DNA of 64,000 nucleotides from Alkaliphilus oremlandii OhILAs (GCF_000018325.1 NC_009922.1:1-64000); one strand, 5' to 3'. Positions 38,545 through 47,527 are shown, counted from the first letter of the stretch. Notes: a model not told the origin generated them from the sequence alone. Numbers and translations are program-made.

Positions 38545-39432
38545 ATGTTAAAATTGGTTTTAGGTGTATTGACCGTTCTTGTAGCATGGTTTACTATTAT
38601 TTTTTTAAAGGATTTTAATAATAATAAAAATAATTTAGAATCAAATTCCTGGGTAAAGGTAGGTATAATTGGCTTTATCACAAACTTTTTTGATACCTTA
38701 GGAATCGGATCTTTTGCCCCTACCACAGCTTTATTAAAAGCATTTAAGCAAACAAAAGATAAAGTTATACCGGGAACATTGAATGTTGCTTGCACGATAC
38801 CAGTTGTGACGGAAGCTTTTATATTTATGACCGTAATAGAGGTAGAACCCGTTACCTTAATCGGTATGTTGTCAGCTGCAGCAATTGGTGCTTGGGTGGG
38901 TGCAGGTATTGTTTCTAAATTGCCTGAGAAAAAGATTCAAATTACTATGGGAATAGCTTTATTCGTAACAGCCTTTTTAATGTTTGCATCTAAAATGGGA
39001 TGGATGCCTGGTGGCGGTGAAGCCATTGGATTAGAGGGAGGCAAATTAGTGTTTGCTATAGCAGCAAACTTTGTATTAGGTGCTTTAATGACAGCTGGAA
39101 TCGGACTTTATGCACCTTGTATGGCTTTAGTATATTTCTTAGGGATGTCGCCAAGTGTTGCTTTTCCAATTATGATGGGATCATGTGCTTTTCTTATGCC
39201 AGTAGCATCTGTTAAGTTTGTAAAAGAAGGGGCTTATGATAGAAAGGCATCTTTAGGAATAACCTTAGGCGGAATCGTTGGCGTTTTCATCGCAGCATAT
39301 ATTGTAAAGTCGTTACCACTTAATGTGCTAGGCTGGGTAATTATCTTAGTCATTTTATATACTTCAACTACAATGTTATTATCAGCATTTAAACCGCGAA
39401 AAGAATCTGACGTTGTTCAAAATTTAAGATAA
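38545..39432 (+). CDS. TSUP (TauE/SafE-type) membrane permease
   Basis: 295 aa, about 8 membrane segments. It has the two-fold TSUP pattern: GFITNFFDTLGIGSFAPTTALLKAF near the N-terminus and NFVLGALMTAGIGLYAPCMALVYFLGM in the second half. Family members move sulfite, sulfoacetate or other organic anions; the substrate here is unknown. SD AGGGGG. It starts 89 bases after prdF with no strong terminator between, so it may belong to the prd transcript. Uptake of proline, or export of 5-aminovalerate or a sulfur/selenium anion, are possible roles (inference). Confidence 0.8.
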   Translation: MLKLVLGVLTVLVAWFTIIFLKDFNNNKNNLESNSWVKVGIIGFITNFFDTLGIGSFAPTTALLKAFKQTKDKVIPGTLNVACTIPVVTEAFIFMTVIEVEPVTLIGMLSAAAIGAWVGAGIVSKLPEKKIQITMGIALFVTAFLMFASKMGWMPGGGEAIGLEGGKLVFAIAANFVLGALMTAGIGLYAPCMALVYFLGMSPSVAFPIMMGSCAFLMPVASVKFVKEGAYDRKASLGITLGGIVGVFIAAYIVKSLPLNVLGWVIILVILYTSTTMLLSAFKPRKESDVVQNLR

Positions 39433-39686
39433 GTACGTGATTTAAAAGTGGACAAGCTATTGCGCGTAAAGAAATATTAGATTTCATAACATAGGTGAAA
39501 TCAAAGGTAAATAAAACAATTTAGGCTAGATTCAGATAGGCTATTGATCTATTTGAATCTAGCATCTTACATTTATTAAGAATTAATATTGTTAGGTAGA
39601 TTGGTTTTCCCTTGGAGGAGCTAAATCAACAAATTTCTATAATTTTAAAAATTACTACCAATTATCAAAGAAAGGTATAATTTTAT
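39433..39686. other. Intergenic region with long hairpin
   Basis: Between the TSUP gene and the rpsF promoter. GCTAGATTCAGATAG (39525-39539) pairs over 15 bp with CTATTTGAATCTAGC (39549-39563). There is no T tract, but the stem may still end or protect the prd transcript. No ORF seen. Confidence 0.55.
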
Positions 39687-39715
39687 TTGCATTTCAATAG
39701 ATAAAGTGCTATAAT
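39687..39715 (+). promoter_or_regulatory. Promoter of rpsF-ssb-rpsR
   Basis: TTGCAT 39687-39692, 17-bp spacer, TATAAT 39710-39715. Confidence 0.75.
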
Positions 39716-39738
39716 ATCTTAATGTGAGAAAATCATTT

Positions 39739-39780
39739 CTCTGCCCTGTTAAGAAACAGGGCCGCTAAGTCCAAAGGGAG
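39739..39780 (+). promoter_or_regulatory. Candidate S6:S18 autoregulatory leader
   Basis: GCCCTGTT / AACAGGGC hairpin followed directly by CCG (GGGCCGCTAAG) and then CCAAAGGGAGG ahead of rpsF. A hairpin with a CCG trinucleotide is the known mRNA target of the S6:S18 complex in bacteria. The match is by pattern only. Confidence 0.55.
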
Positions 39781-39788
39781 GTGGAAAA

Positions 39789-40073
39789 ATGAATAAGTAT
39801 GAATTAGTGTATATTCTAAAGTCAAATGTTGAAGAAGAAAAAAGAAATCAACTATTAGACAAGTTTAGAGGTATCATCGAAGCTGATGGAACAATCGAAA
39901 ATGTTGATGAGTGGGGTAACAGAAGATTAGCTTATGAAATCAACAAAATCAACGAAGGATACTATACTTTAGTAAACTTCAGTGCTGCTGCAGATGTTCC
40001 AAAGGAATTAGACAGAAACTTAAAAATTGCTGATGAAGTAATTAGACATATGATTATTAGACTAGAAAAATAA
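39789..40073 (+). CDS. rpsF: 30S ribosomal protein S6
   Basis: 94 aa, typical S6: MNKYELVYILKSNVEEEKRNQLL at the N-terminus, then NRRLAYEINKINEGYYTLVNFSA and VIRHMIIRLEK. Binds 16S rRNA as a dimer with S18. SD GGGAGGTGG. First gene of the conserved rpsF-ssb-rpsR operon, in which S6:S18 can repress its own mRNA. Confidence 0.98.
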   Translation: MNKYELVYILKSNVEEEKRNQLLDKFRGIIEADGTIENVDEWGNRRLAYEINKINEGYYTLVNFSAAADVPKELDRNLKIADEVIRHMIIRLEK

Positions 40074-40092
40074 TCGTAAAGGTGGGGAAAAA

Positions 40093-40506
40093 ATGAATCG
40101 AGTAATTTTAATCGGACGTCTTGCTAGGGATCCAGAATTACGTTTTACTGCAAGCGGAAAAGCCGTTGCCACCTTTAGTATAGCAGTAAATAGACCTTTT
40201 TCAAAAGAAAAGGAAGCAGACTTTTTCAACATAGTTGTATGGGGAAAAAGTGCTGAGAACTGCGCAAACTACCTGTCAAAGGGTAGATTGGTAGGTCTTG
40301 AAGGTAGACTTCAGAGCAGATCTTATGAAACGCAAACTGGAGAAAAGCGATATATTACAGAAGTTATTGCTGACCAGGTGGAATTCTTAGAGTGGGGGAA
40401 CAAAGAAGGACAAACTCCAACTAGAAGAAACGATGATTTTGGATCTGTAGATATAGATATTAGCGAATTCCAAGCCATGGATGACGACGAAGACATCCCA
40501 TTCTAG
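40093..40506 (+). CDS. ssb: Single-stranded DNA-binding protein
   Basis: 137 aa. N-terminal OB fold (MNRVILIGRLARDPELRFTASGKAVATFSIAVNR), a linker, and the conserved acidic tip DDDEDIPF that recruits replication and repair partners. SD AAGGTGGGG. Lies between rpsF and rpsR as in most Firmicutes. Confidence 0.98.
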   Translation: MNRVILIGRLARDPELRFTASGKAVATFSIAVNRPFSKEKEADFFNIVVWGKSAENCANYLSKGRLVGLEGRLQSRSYETQTGEKRYITEVIADQVEFLEWGNKEGQTPTRRNDDFGSVDIDISEFQAMDDDEDIPF

Positions 40507-40521
40507 AGAAGAGGAGGGAAA

Positions 40522-40758
40522 ATGATGGAGAACAATAAAAGAAAACGTAAAGCTAGAAAGAAAATTTGTGTTTTCTGTGCGGACAAATCAAAAAATATTG
40601 ATTATAAAGACGTGCATAAACTAAAAAAATATATTACTGAAAGAGGTAAAATTTTACCAAGAAGAATTTCAGGAAACTGTGCAATTCACCAAAGAGAATT
40701 AACACAGGCGATCAAAAGATCAAGACATATCGCTTTATTACCATATACAATGGATTAA
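40522..40758 (+). CDS. rpsR: 30S ribosomal protein S18
   Basis: 78 aa (or 77 from ATG 40525, which has the better spacing from GAGGAGGG). S18 features: CVFCADKSKNIDYKDVHKLKKYI, then ILPRRISGNCAIHQRELTQAIKRSRHIALLPY. The cysteines CxxC plus a third in GNC, followed by His, could bind zinc. Last gene of the operon. Confidence 0.98.
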   Translation: MMENNKRKRKARKKICVFCADKSKNIDYKDVHKLKKYITERGKILPRRISGNCAIHQRELTQAIKRSRHIALLPYTMD

Positions 40759-40773
40759 TAAAGGTGAATGGAG

Positions 40774-40805
40774 TAGGAGTAGCGACTTAGCTGCTCCTAT
40801 TTTTG
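40774..40805 (+). terminator. Terminator after rpsR
   Basis: TAGGAGTAGC / GCTGCTCCTA stem with 6-base loop followed by TTTTTG. Confidence 0.85.
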
Positions 40806-40807
40806 TT

Positions 40808-40853
40808 AAAAGACTTAGCGGTATATTTATAGGTACACCGCTAAGTCTTTTAT
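40808..40853. terminator. Terminator for the convergent ABC transporter operon
   Basis: 15-bp stem AAAAGACTTAGCGGT / ACCGCTAAGTCTTTT. The A run at its left end provides the T tract for minus-strand transcripts coming from 40868 onward. Confidence 0.8.
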
Positions 40854-40867
40854 AATGAAATCTCTTT

Positions 40868-42715
40868 CTAATTATAATACTTTGCCTGCTTTGTCCAAAG
40901 CGTATGATAGAGCCCCTTCTCGTCCTTCATCAAGGTGGTATGATTCCCTACCTGAGCAATTCGGCCTTTGTCGAATACCAAAATATGATCACAGAATCTA
41001 CAGCTAGACATACGGTGAGAGATATAAATAGAGGTTTTTTGAGATACCATATGATCAAACCTTGCGTAGATTTCATACTCCGCCATTGGATCCAATGCAC
41101 TAGTAGGTTCATCTAAAATAACTATGGGTGCATCTCGATATAATGCTCTTGATATGGCGATCTTTTGTGCTTCTCCACCAGAAATTTCTATGCCGTTTTC
41201 TTCATTTTGATAAATATTCGTATAAATACCACGATCCATTTTTTTGACCCGTTCAGAAATACCACTTTGCTCCAACGCCTTCCAAACCTTTTCCTCATTC
41301 ACATCAATAGATGCAGCAACATTCTGCCCGATATCGAAGGAGAATAATTTGAAGTCTTGGAATACCACGGAAAATATCTGCAAATATTCCTTATAGTCAT
41401 ATTTTTTAATGTTGATTCCATTTAACAGTATTTCTCCCTCTGTAGGGTCATAAAGCCTGCACAAAAGTTTAATAAAGGTTGTTTTACCAGCACCATTTCT
41501 TCCAACGATAGCCATTTTATTCCCCACCTTTAATTTGAAGGAAATACGATCTAATACCGTATCCGGGCTATTGGGGTAGCGAAAGGAAACATTTCTAAAT
41601 TCAAGCTCATATTCATTGTCATCACGCTTTTCTATGGGTAAGGTCCCTTGGTACTTTTTATTCTCTAGGTTTAAAAATAAGGAATAATTATTTAAATATT
41701 GTCTTTGCAGGTCAAGCTGTGTATAAAATATGGTGATACTAGATACAGCACCGATGAAGCGAATCAGAGCCCCCACATATTTTAAAATACTACCGATACT
41801 AACGAGTCCCAATATGGCCTTAATCCCAACAAAGATATAGACGGAGAAGATAACAAATTGATTGACTATTTCTATTAAAGCGGAATATCTGCCGTAAGTA
41901 ATGCCCAGAGAGCGCATCATAGTAATAATCGCATCATTTTTTTGATTCATTTCTTCTTGGATCATATCTGCCATGCCATAGATCCGAATATCTTTGCCAA
42001 AGTTATAATTGTTGGACACCCCTCCGAAGTAATTCAATATACGGTTGGTATCTACATTTTCCTCAAAGAAAGCATAGGACCTCTTGTTTAATTGTTCAGA
42101 GATTTTAAAATTTAAAAATAAAGCACTAGCAAATAATATGAAAAATAAAAGGGTCGGTAGAGGTGAGTTAAATACTCGCTCCAATACGGTTGCATTTTCC
42201 TTGGGTGCTGCTATAAAAAGACCACTCAGTAGCAGGATAGAATACACAATGGTTATGGCATGGGTGATTAAGCTGCCAATGGTGTTACAAAAGGATGGAA
42301 TACCACCATTGGAATTAATCCCTTCCTCAGCCCTTCTTAAAAGATCCAAACTTTCTTTTTTCTCTAGCTCTTCATAATCCAAGGTTTGAGCCTTTCTTGC
42401 GATTTCAGCCTTGGTGGCGTGATGGATATACTCTGTTTTTACATTCAAAAGCCTTGTTAAGAAAGAATGGAGTAAGCCAAGCCCGAGGTTTAGGCCGATC
42501 ATCCAATATAGATTTTTCATTATATCAGAACTGGAGTCCTTTGCGATAATACCATCCAGTATGAGATAACCAAAGAGGATATGAATGTAGGGTAGCGTTG
42601 CCTGTATGATGTTTTTTGCTAGAATGAGGGGAAAAAACCATTTTGAAATATGGGAGATCCATTTTAGAATTTCTCGGGTATCGTCGATGACAATTTTAAA
42701 TTGATTGCTTTTCAT
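40868..42715 (-). CDS. ABC exporter half-transporter (second of a pair)
   Basis: 615 aa. N-terminal membrane domain of about six helices (roughly residues 15-310) fused to an ATPase with Walker A VGRNGAGKT, Q-loop VFQDFKLF, signature ISGGEAQK (in place of LSGGQ) and Walker B PIVILDEPTSALD. This is the type I exporter architecture, probably a heterodimer with the product of the gene just upstream, whose end overlaps this start by 20 bases. SD CGGAGG. Substrate unknown; peptide or antibiotic export suits the two-component system alongside. Confidence 0.85.
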   Translation of the reverse strand: MKSNQFKIVIDDTREILKWISHISKWFFPLILAKNIIQATLPYIHILFGYLILDGIIAKDSSSDIMKNLYWMIGLNLGLGLLHSFLTRLLNVKTEYIHHATKAEIARKAQTLDYEELEKKESLDLLRRAEEGINSNGGIPSFCNTIGSLITHAITIVYSILLLSGLFIAAPKENATVLERVFNSPLPTLLFFILFASALFLNFKISEQLNKRSYAFFEENVDTNRILNYFGGVSNNYNFGKDIRIYGMADMIQEEMNQKNDAIITMMRSLGITYGRYSALIEIVNQFVIFSVYIFVGIKAILGLVSIGSILKYVGALIRFIGAVSSITIFYTQLDLQRQYLNNYSLFLNLENKKYQGTLPIEKRDDNEYELEFRNVSFRYPNSPDTVLDRISFKLKVGNKMAIVGRNGAGKTTFIKLLCRLYDPTEGEILLNGINIKKYDYKEYLQIFSVVFQDFKLFSFDIGQNVAASIDVNEEKVWKALEQSGISERVKKMDRGIYTNIYQNEENGIEISGGEAQKIAISRALYRDAPIVILDEPTSALDPMAEYEIYARFDHMVSQKTSIYISHRMSSCRFCDHILVFDKGRIAQVGNHTTLMKDEKGLYHTLWTKQAKYYN

Positions 42716-44522
42716 AGAAACCTACCTCCGAGTTTTCTTTATAGTAATGGCTTTGAATTTCAAACATCTCCGCATATTTTCCACCCTTTGCTAATAATTC
42801 ATCGTGAGTTCCATCTTCTACGATGCGGCCCTCCTCTAAAAAGAGAATGCGATCGCAAAATTTGGTACTGGATAATCGATGAGATATAAATAAGGATGTC
42901 TTTCCAGCAGTTAAATCATTATATTTTTCATAGATTTCACTTTCGGCAATTGGATCCAAAGCAGCAGTAGGCTCATCCAATATCAATATGGGGGCATCCT
43001 TATAGAGAGCCCTAGCCAACATTAATTTTTGCATCTGTCCACCAGAAAGCATAACCCCTTCCTTGTCTAAATTCTGTGTCAGATAGGTATGCTCCTTATA
43101 CTTTAAAAGATCCACATCTTCTTTGAGTCCTGCAAGTGCTAGACATTGCCGTACCCTATCATAATCAATCAGTTCATCCCTGCAAACCGCCACATTTTTG
43201 GCAATGGTGAACGCTAGAACTTGAACATCTTGAAATATTGCAGCAATTAATTTGTAGTATTCTTCGATATTATAATCTGTAAGAGATTTTCCATGAATCC
43301 GTATTTCACCCTGTGTCGGATAGTAAAGGCCTGATAGCAGCTTTACTAAGGTGGTTTTACCGGCACCATTGACCCCCACCAAGGCAATCTTACTACCAGG
43401 TTCTATTTTTAAGTTAAAATTAGAGATGGTATCTTTTGTAGCGCCTGGATATCGGAAGGATACATTCTCAAATTCAATTGAAAGCGGATAATCGGAAGGC
43501 TGTGGAAGATCACAGCCATCACCGTGGTTGAATACTTCTTTTATTTCATCCATCAATCGGTAGTCATTGACACCGAGATTTGCCCTTCTTAAATTGGAAT
43601 ACGCATTTACAGCTTCTGTTAGAAAGGTAGAAAACCCTGCAAGAATCCCAATGTAGAATGTAAACTGCGCTGCATCGATCTGTCCACCGAGCACACTGCG
43701 GATTAATATTCCGTAGGCCATAAAATCTCTTATAAAAAGTAATAGATTATCTGATAAGGCAGGTATAAAATACCGAAACTCTACCTGCTTATGCCACGCT
43801 ACACGCTTTTTTATCAGTTGTTGAAACAAAGCGTAGAACCAGTCTTCCATTTGGTACATTCGAATATCCTTACCGTTGATGAGAGAAGTAGAGTTTTCAT
43901 ATAGGTAGCGTATCTGGCGATCGTAGTTCACGTATTCCTTTTTGTGTTTTTCTTCATAGGCTCTGGCGTAGTTGGTAAGTACAATATTGAGCAAGGTCAT
44001 CAAGGCCAATACAAGAATAATTTTATAATCCAGAGCAGTGATCAGTAGACCATAGGTCAGCAGCCCTGAAATATTTAAGAAAAAAACAGGTGTATTTTTC
44101 ATCATAAATTCTACGCCGACCCAATTGCTGGTGAGGGCATTCAATGCTTTTTGAATTACCAGCTGCTTTTCTTGGGGCTCTACATTGACATAGTCCGTTG
44201 TCATCAGCTTTACCCCATTGGCTATAATAAAATCCTTTAAGCGTAAAAGTGTATTTTCGAAATTAATTCTTTGGTAGAGGTACTGTTTTGCAGAAAGTAT
44301 AAAAGCGTATAGGGCAACAGTAATGCCAATGATCAGAATATAGGATTGTATATCTGCACTTTCTGTAATGAGTTTTACAGCCAAGGCTGGTATTACAGAG
44401 GACAGCAGGGGCAAAGAAAATTCACAGAGAAAATGAAGGGGAATATAGAACCTAAATTTTTTATCAAAGTTGAATAGTTTTTGATAGAGGTATCTGATAT
44501 TAGAAAATAAAGAATAAGTCAA
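42696..44522 (-). CDS. ABC exporter half-transporter (first of a pair)
   Basis: 608 aa from TTG 44522, which lies 9 bases after AAGGAA; the GTG at 44531 directly abuts that SD and is less likely. Six membrane helices then an ATPase with Walker A VGVNGAGKT, Q-loop IFQDVQVLAF, signature MLSGGQMQK and Walker B PILILDEPTAALD. Both halves keep the catalytic motifs, although the signature of the partner is variant, which hints at asymmetric ATP sites. Translationally coupled to the downstream partner. Confidence 0.85.
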   Translation of the reverse strand: MTYSLFSNIRYLYQKLFNFDKKFRFYIPLHFLCEFSLPLLSSVIPALAVKLITESADIQSYILIIGITVALYAFILSAKQYLYQRINFENTLLRLKDFIIANGVKLMTTDYVNVEPQEKQLVIQKALNALTSNWVGVEFMMKNTPVFFLNISGLLTYGLLITALDYKIILVLALMTLLNIVLTNYARAYEEKHKKEYVNYDRQIRYLYENSTSLINGKDIRMYQMEDWFYALFQQLIKKRVAWHKQVEFRYFIPALSDNLLLFIRDFMAYGILIRSVLGGQIDAAQFTFYIGILAGFSTFLTEAVNAYSNLRRANLGVNDYRLMDEIKEVFNHGDGCDLPQPSDYPLSIEFENVSFRYPGATKDTISNFNLKIEPGSKIALVGVNGAGKTTLVKLLSGLYYPTQGEIRIHGKSLTDYNIEEYYKLIAAIFQDVQVLAFTIAKNVAVCRDELIDYDRVRQCLALAGLKEDVDLLKYKEHTYLTQNLDKEGVMLSGGQMQKLMLARALYKDAPILILDEPTAALDPIAESEIYEKYNDLTAGKTSLFISHRLSSTKFCDRILFLEEGRIVEDGTHDELLAKGGKYAEMFEIQSHYYKENSEVGFYEKQSI

Positions 44523-44718
44523 TGAGCGCACTTCCTTTCTATTTTTAAACTGATATTAGCCAATTCACATAAATAATGAATGAAAATATTAAACTGCGCA
44601 ACTGAAGCTACTCCATGGAGCACTGAATTTTTTAATAAACTTAAGATTTTAAGTGCTGAAAGGAGTGATCGTGTTTCGTTATCTATATACTATCATTAAA
44701 GCTTACCTGAAATAAAAA
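44523..44718. other. Gap between ABC operon and two-component operon
   Basis: Contains part of a family B repeat (44619-44657). On the + strand a 14-codon reading frame (44671-44715) follows a strong SD. The promoter of the ABC operon should lie at its low-coordinate end on the minus strand. Confidence 0.4.
44619..44657 (+). repeat. Partial family B repeat (right half)
   Basis: AGCACTGAATTT ... AAGATTTTAAGTGCT corresponds to the second hairpin of the 79-bp unit; the first hairpin is missing. Confidence 0.5.
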
Positions 44719-44750
44719 AGGTGCATCAATTGTATTGAATTGTGCACCAA
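44719..44750 (-). terminator. Terminator of the histidine kinase/response regulator operon
   Basis: GGTGCA...TGCACC stem with inner pairing CAATT / AATTG; on the minus strand it is followed by TTTTTT. Confidence 0.8.
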
Positions 44751-44754
44751 TGGT

Positions 44755-45642
44755 TTATAGTGGAAGCATGATTTCTGTGACAAAGACCCCCGGTTCATTT
44801 TGACTATTGATAAATCCCTCATATTTTTTCACCGTATTATAGATTCTTTTTAACCCATGACCGTGGTTTCCTCTTTTATTGGTGATATATTCATGATCCA
44901 GCTTTCGTACCAGATCTTTCGTAGAGTTCGTAACGGAGATATAGAGCTGTTGTTTAAAGATACCGATATAGATCCGTAAAAAAGGCTCTGTATCAGGAGG
45001 CATTTGTTCACAAGCCTCCAATGCATTATCCAGAAGGTTTCCGATCAATACACAAAGGTCGATATCGGAGATGGTCAGCTTTGAAGGAAGCTGTGCCTTG
45101 CAATTGACAGTAATATTTTTAGATTTAGCAAGAGACAGTTTACTGTTTAAAATGGCGTCTAAATTGATATTGCCAGATTTGATAAAAATACGAATATCAT
45201 TTAAATCCTTCTCAAGTTCATCCAAATATTGATTTGCTAAATCGTATTGTGCCATAGCCATATGCGCCTTTAAGGTTTGCATATGATTGTGGTAATCATG
45301 TCGCCATTCTCTCATGGTTAGATAAATACTTTGCACCTCATCTATATGATGGCTCACCAGTTTATCTTGATGTTCTATTTCTAGTTGATCGTAGATCTTT
45401 TTTATAAAATAATGATGGTACTCAGCAATTACGAATACAAGGGTGGACAGGAGAAATGAAATCCAAATTCTATTTTGCAAATAAAGGACGCTGCAATACG
45501 CGATCAATACCATAACTAGATAGAAGATCCCTTGGAAAATAAAAGAAACGGTATGTTTTTTTACATGAGATAGAAGAAAAAATAAACATAGTATAAAATG
45601 ATAAACACATATGATGAGGGTTCTATTTAAAGGTTCTATCAT
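44755..45642 (-). CDS. Sensor histidine kinase, GHKL type (AgrC/NatK-like)
   Basis: 295 aa. About three to four N-terminal membrane segments (residues 8-85), then a dimerisation helix with phospho-acceptor His in EWRHDYHNHMQTLKAH and a GHKL ATPase with N-box LLDNALEAC and GHGLKRI. The membrane part is shorter than in classical AgrC. Four-base overlap with the LytTR regulator gene upstream. No agrB or agrD-like gene is adjacent; the signal is unknown. Probably controls the neighbouring ABC pair. Confidence 0.85.
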   Translation of the reverse strand: MIEPLNRTLIICVYHFILCLFFLLSHVKKHTVSFIFQGIFYLVMVLIAYCSVLYLQNRIWISFLLSTLVFVIAEYHHYFIKKIYDQLEIEHQDKLVSHHIDEVQSIYLTMREWRHDYHNHMQTLKAHMAMAQYDLANQYLDELEKDLNDIRIFIKSGNINLDAILNSKLSLAKSKNITVNCKAQLPSKLTISDIDLCVLIGNLLDNALEACEQMPPDTEPFLRIYIGIFKQQLYISVTNSTKDLVRKLDHEYITNKRGNHGHGLKRIYNTVKKYEGFINSQNEPGVFVTEIMLPL

Positions 45643-46355
45643 AAAGATTTCCTCCGATAATAGTGAATAAAGGCTTTGTTCAATCCTGAATAATTTCCTC
45701 TACTGACGGGAATAGATACACCAGTAGAGAGGACACAATCAGACTTATTGATTTTTTCCACATGGTTTAAATTGACAATGTAGGATCTGTGACAGCAGAA
45801 GAAATCACTCTCTCCAAGATCTTTAAACAATTGGCTGATATTTCTTTTAATTTCATAGTGGTTCCCAGTGGTGACTAAATCTACGTAATGTCCGCGGGCT
45901 TCAATATAGACAATATCATTATGGTTTAATTTCATTGTGTTCCCATTGTATGTAAAGATGTACCATTTATGAATGTTTCTTTTTACTTTGTGAAGGGATT
46001 CATCGAGCAATACCATGAGCTGTTGTTCATTTATAGGCTTTAACAGGTACCTTAAAGCACCGACCTCATAACCCTCGTATACGTATTCCTCTAGACCCGT
46101 TAAAAAAATAATCATTATGTTCGCATCCGTAGCTCTAATGTTTTTTGCAAGCTCCATTCCATTCATGTTGCCCATTTGGATATCTAATATCAGTAGATCG
46201 AAGGGATAGGTATCTGGATGCTCAAAAATAAATTCCTCTGCACTAATATAAGTAGAGATATGACACTGTATATTTTTTAAATTCATCCACGAAAATATAA
46301 GGGTTTGTATATAGTTTAATTGTACTTGATTATCATCACATAAACCGATTCTCAT
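45639..46355 (-). CDS. LytTR-family response regulator
   Basis: 238 aa. Receiver domain (1-120) with Asp8/Asp9 in GLCDDN and phospho-acceptor Asp in LLILDIQMGNMNG, then a LytTR DNA-binding domain (140-235; VYIEARGHYVDLVTTGNHYEIKRNISQL, SDFFCCHRSYIVNL). LytTR regulators bind direct repeats upstream of exporters, bacteriocin or virulence genes. First gene of the two-component operon; minus strand. Confidence 0.92.
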   Translation of the reverse strand: MRIGLCDDNQVQLNYIQTLIFSWMNLKNIQCHISTYISAEEFIFEHPDTYPFDLLILDIQMGNMNGMELAKNIRATDANIMIIFLTGLEEYVYEGYEVGALRYLLKPINEQQLMVLLDESLHKVKRNIHKWYIFTYNGNTMKLNHNDIVYIEARGHYVDLVTTGNHYEIKRNISQLFKDLGESDFFCCHRSYIVNLNHVEKINKSDCVLSTGVSIPVSRGNYSGLNKAFIHYYRRKSL

Positions 46356-46533
46356 AACATATCTCCTAGAGGCAGAAAGCCGTTTTTTATATCATTGTCA
46401 AACTATTTTGGATATATAAAACTATAGCACGAACTGAGAGGTCATTGCAAGATGGGCGAATAAGAGGAAATGGGTGAAGAAACAGTAGGAAAAATTAAAG
46501 GCTGTGATATAATTTATAGAGAATGACTTTTGA
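46356..46533. other. Divergent gap before family A repeat
   Basis: Upstream of the LytTR regulator. It must carry the minus-strand promoter of the two-component operon. I see no direct repeat clear enough to call a LytTR site and no ORF. Confidence 0.35.
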
Positions 46534-46640
46534 TAACGAACAGGAAAGTTCTACTTACAATATGTCTCTAAAGAAGAACTTTACCGTAAGTGAACTTCAC
46601 AAAAAGCTTCCTTAAAATCTTTCTATAGAAGCTTTTTTAT
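46534..46640 (-). repeat. Family A intergenic repeat, copy A3
   Basis: About 107 bp, minus orientation relative to A1. Both hairpins kept: AAAAAGCTTC / GGAAGCTTTTT and AAAGTTCT / AGAACTTT. It ends 27 bases before the aroE start and may carry or shape its promoter or end antisense transcripts. Confidence 0.8.
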
Positions 46641-46666
46641 ACTATATGGATAAGGTAGGGGGTCTT

Positions 46667-47527
46667 ATGAGTTACGTGATTACAGATGAAACGAAACTAA
46701 CAGGAATTATAGGTAGACCAATCAAACAGAGCTTTTCTCCTAAAATACATAATGGTGCATTTCAATATCTCAATTTAAATTACATCTATATTCCCTTCGA
46801 AGTGGTGCAGCAGGACCTATCAAAGACAGTAGAGGCCATGAAGGTTTTAAAATTTCGAGGTTTTAATGTGACCATGCCTCATAAGCGAGAAGTTATGAAT
46901 TATTTAGATGAGGTTTCTGAGAATGCAAAGATTATTGGTGCTGTGAATACAGTGGTTAACCAGAATGGAAAACTGGTAGGTCATAATACCGATGGAAAGG
47001 GATATGTTCAGTCATTGGAGGATGAGGGGATTTATGTAAAGGAAAAAACTTTTGTAATAGCGGGTGCAGGTGGGGCAGCTAGAAGTGTAGCAGTCCAGCT
47101 AGCCTTGGATGGAGCGAAGAAGATCACAATTTTAAATCGAACTATAGACAAGGCTCATGATATTGCCCAACTCATAGGCATGAGTATTCCTAATGTTCAT
47201 ATTGAAATAAACTGCTTAGAAAACAAAACCTTAGCAAAGGCTGTAGAAGAGGCAGATGTGTTAATTAATACTACTTCATTAGGTATGTATTCAATGGAGG
47301 AGGAAAGCATTATAGGAGAGGAAAAGGTCCTCCCATCGAATTTGGTAGTATCCGATTTGATTTATAATCCAGCAAAAACGAAGCTATTGCAGCAAGCAGA
47401 AAGCAGAGGGTGTAAAACCATTAATGGTCTAGGGATGCTGATTGGACAAGCGGCTATCGCATTTGAACTATGGACAGAGGTTGCGATGCCTATAGATTAT
47501 ATTAAGAAGACACTCTTTACGCGTTAA
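46667..47527 (+). CDS. aroE: Shikimate dehydrogenase
   Basis: Reduces 3-dehydroshikimate with NADPH in aromatic amino-acid synthesis. 286 aa from MSYVITDE; the longer reading from 46646 lacks an SD, whereas AGGGGG precedes 46667. Substrate-binding SFSPKIHNGAF and NVTMPHKREV (catalytic Lys), Rossmann motif GAGGAARSVAVQLA and NRT for NADP preference are visible. Alone here, without other aro genes. Confidence 0.95.
   Translation: MSYVITDETKLTGIIGRPIKQSFSPKIHNGAFQYLNLNYIYIPFEVVQQDLSKTVEAMKVLKFRGFNVTMPHKREVMNYLDEVSENAKIIGAVNTVVNQNGKLVGHNTDGKGYVQSLEDEGIYVKEKTFVIAGAGGAARSVAVQLALDGAKKITILNRTIDKAHDIAQLIGMSIPNVHIEINCLENKTLAKAVEEADVLINTTSLGMYSMEEESIIGEEKVLPSNLVVSDLIYNPAKTKLLQQAESRGCKTINGLGMLIGQAAIAFELWTEVAMPIDYIKKTLFTR

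Noticed and set aside
38496..38795. 99-codon minus-strand ORF opposite the TSUP permease
   Set aside because: Shadow of the permease reading frame; no ribosome site on the minus strand.
44755..46355. Complete agr quorum-sensing system
   Set aside because: No AgrB protease or AgrD precursor gene is present in the neighbourhood, and the kinase membrane domain is short.
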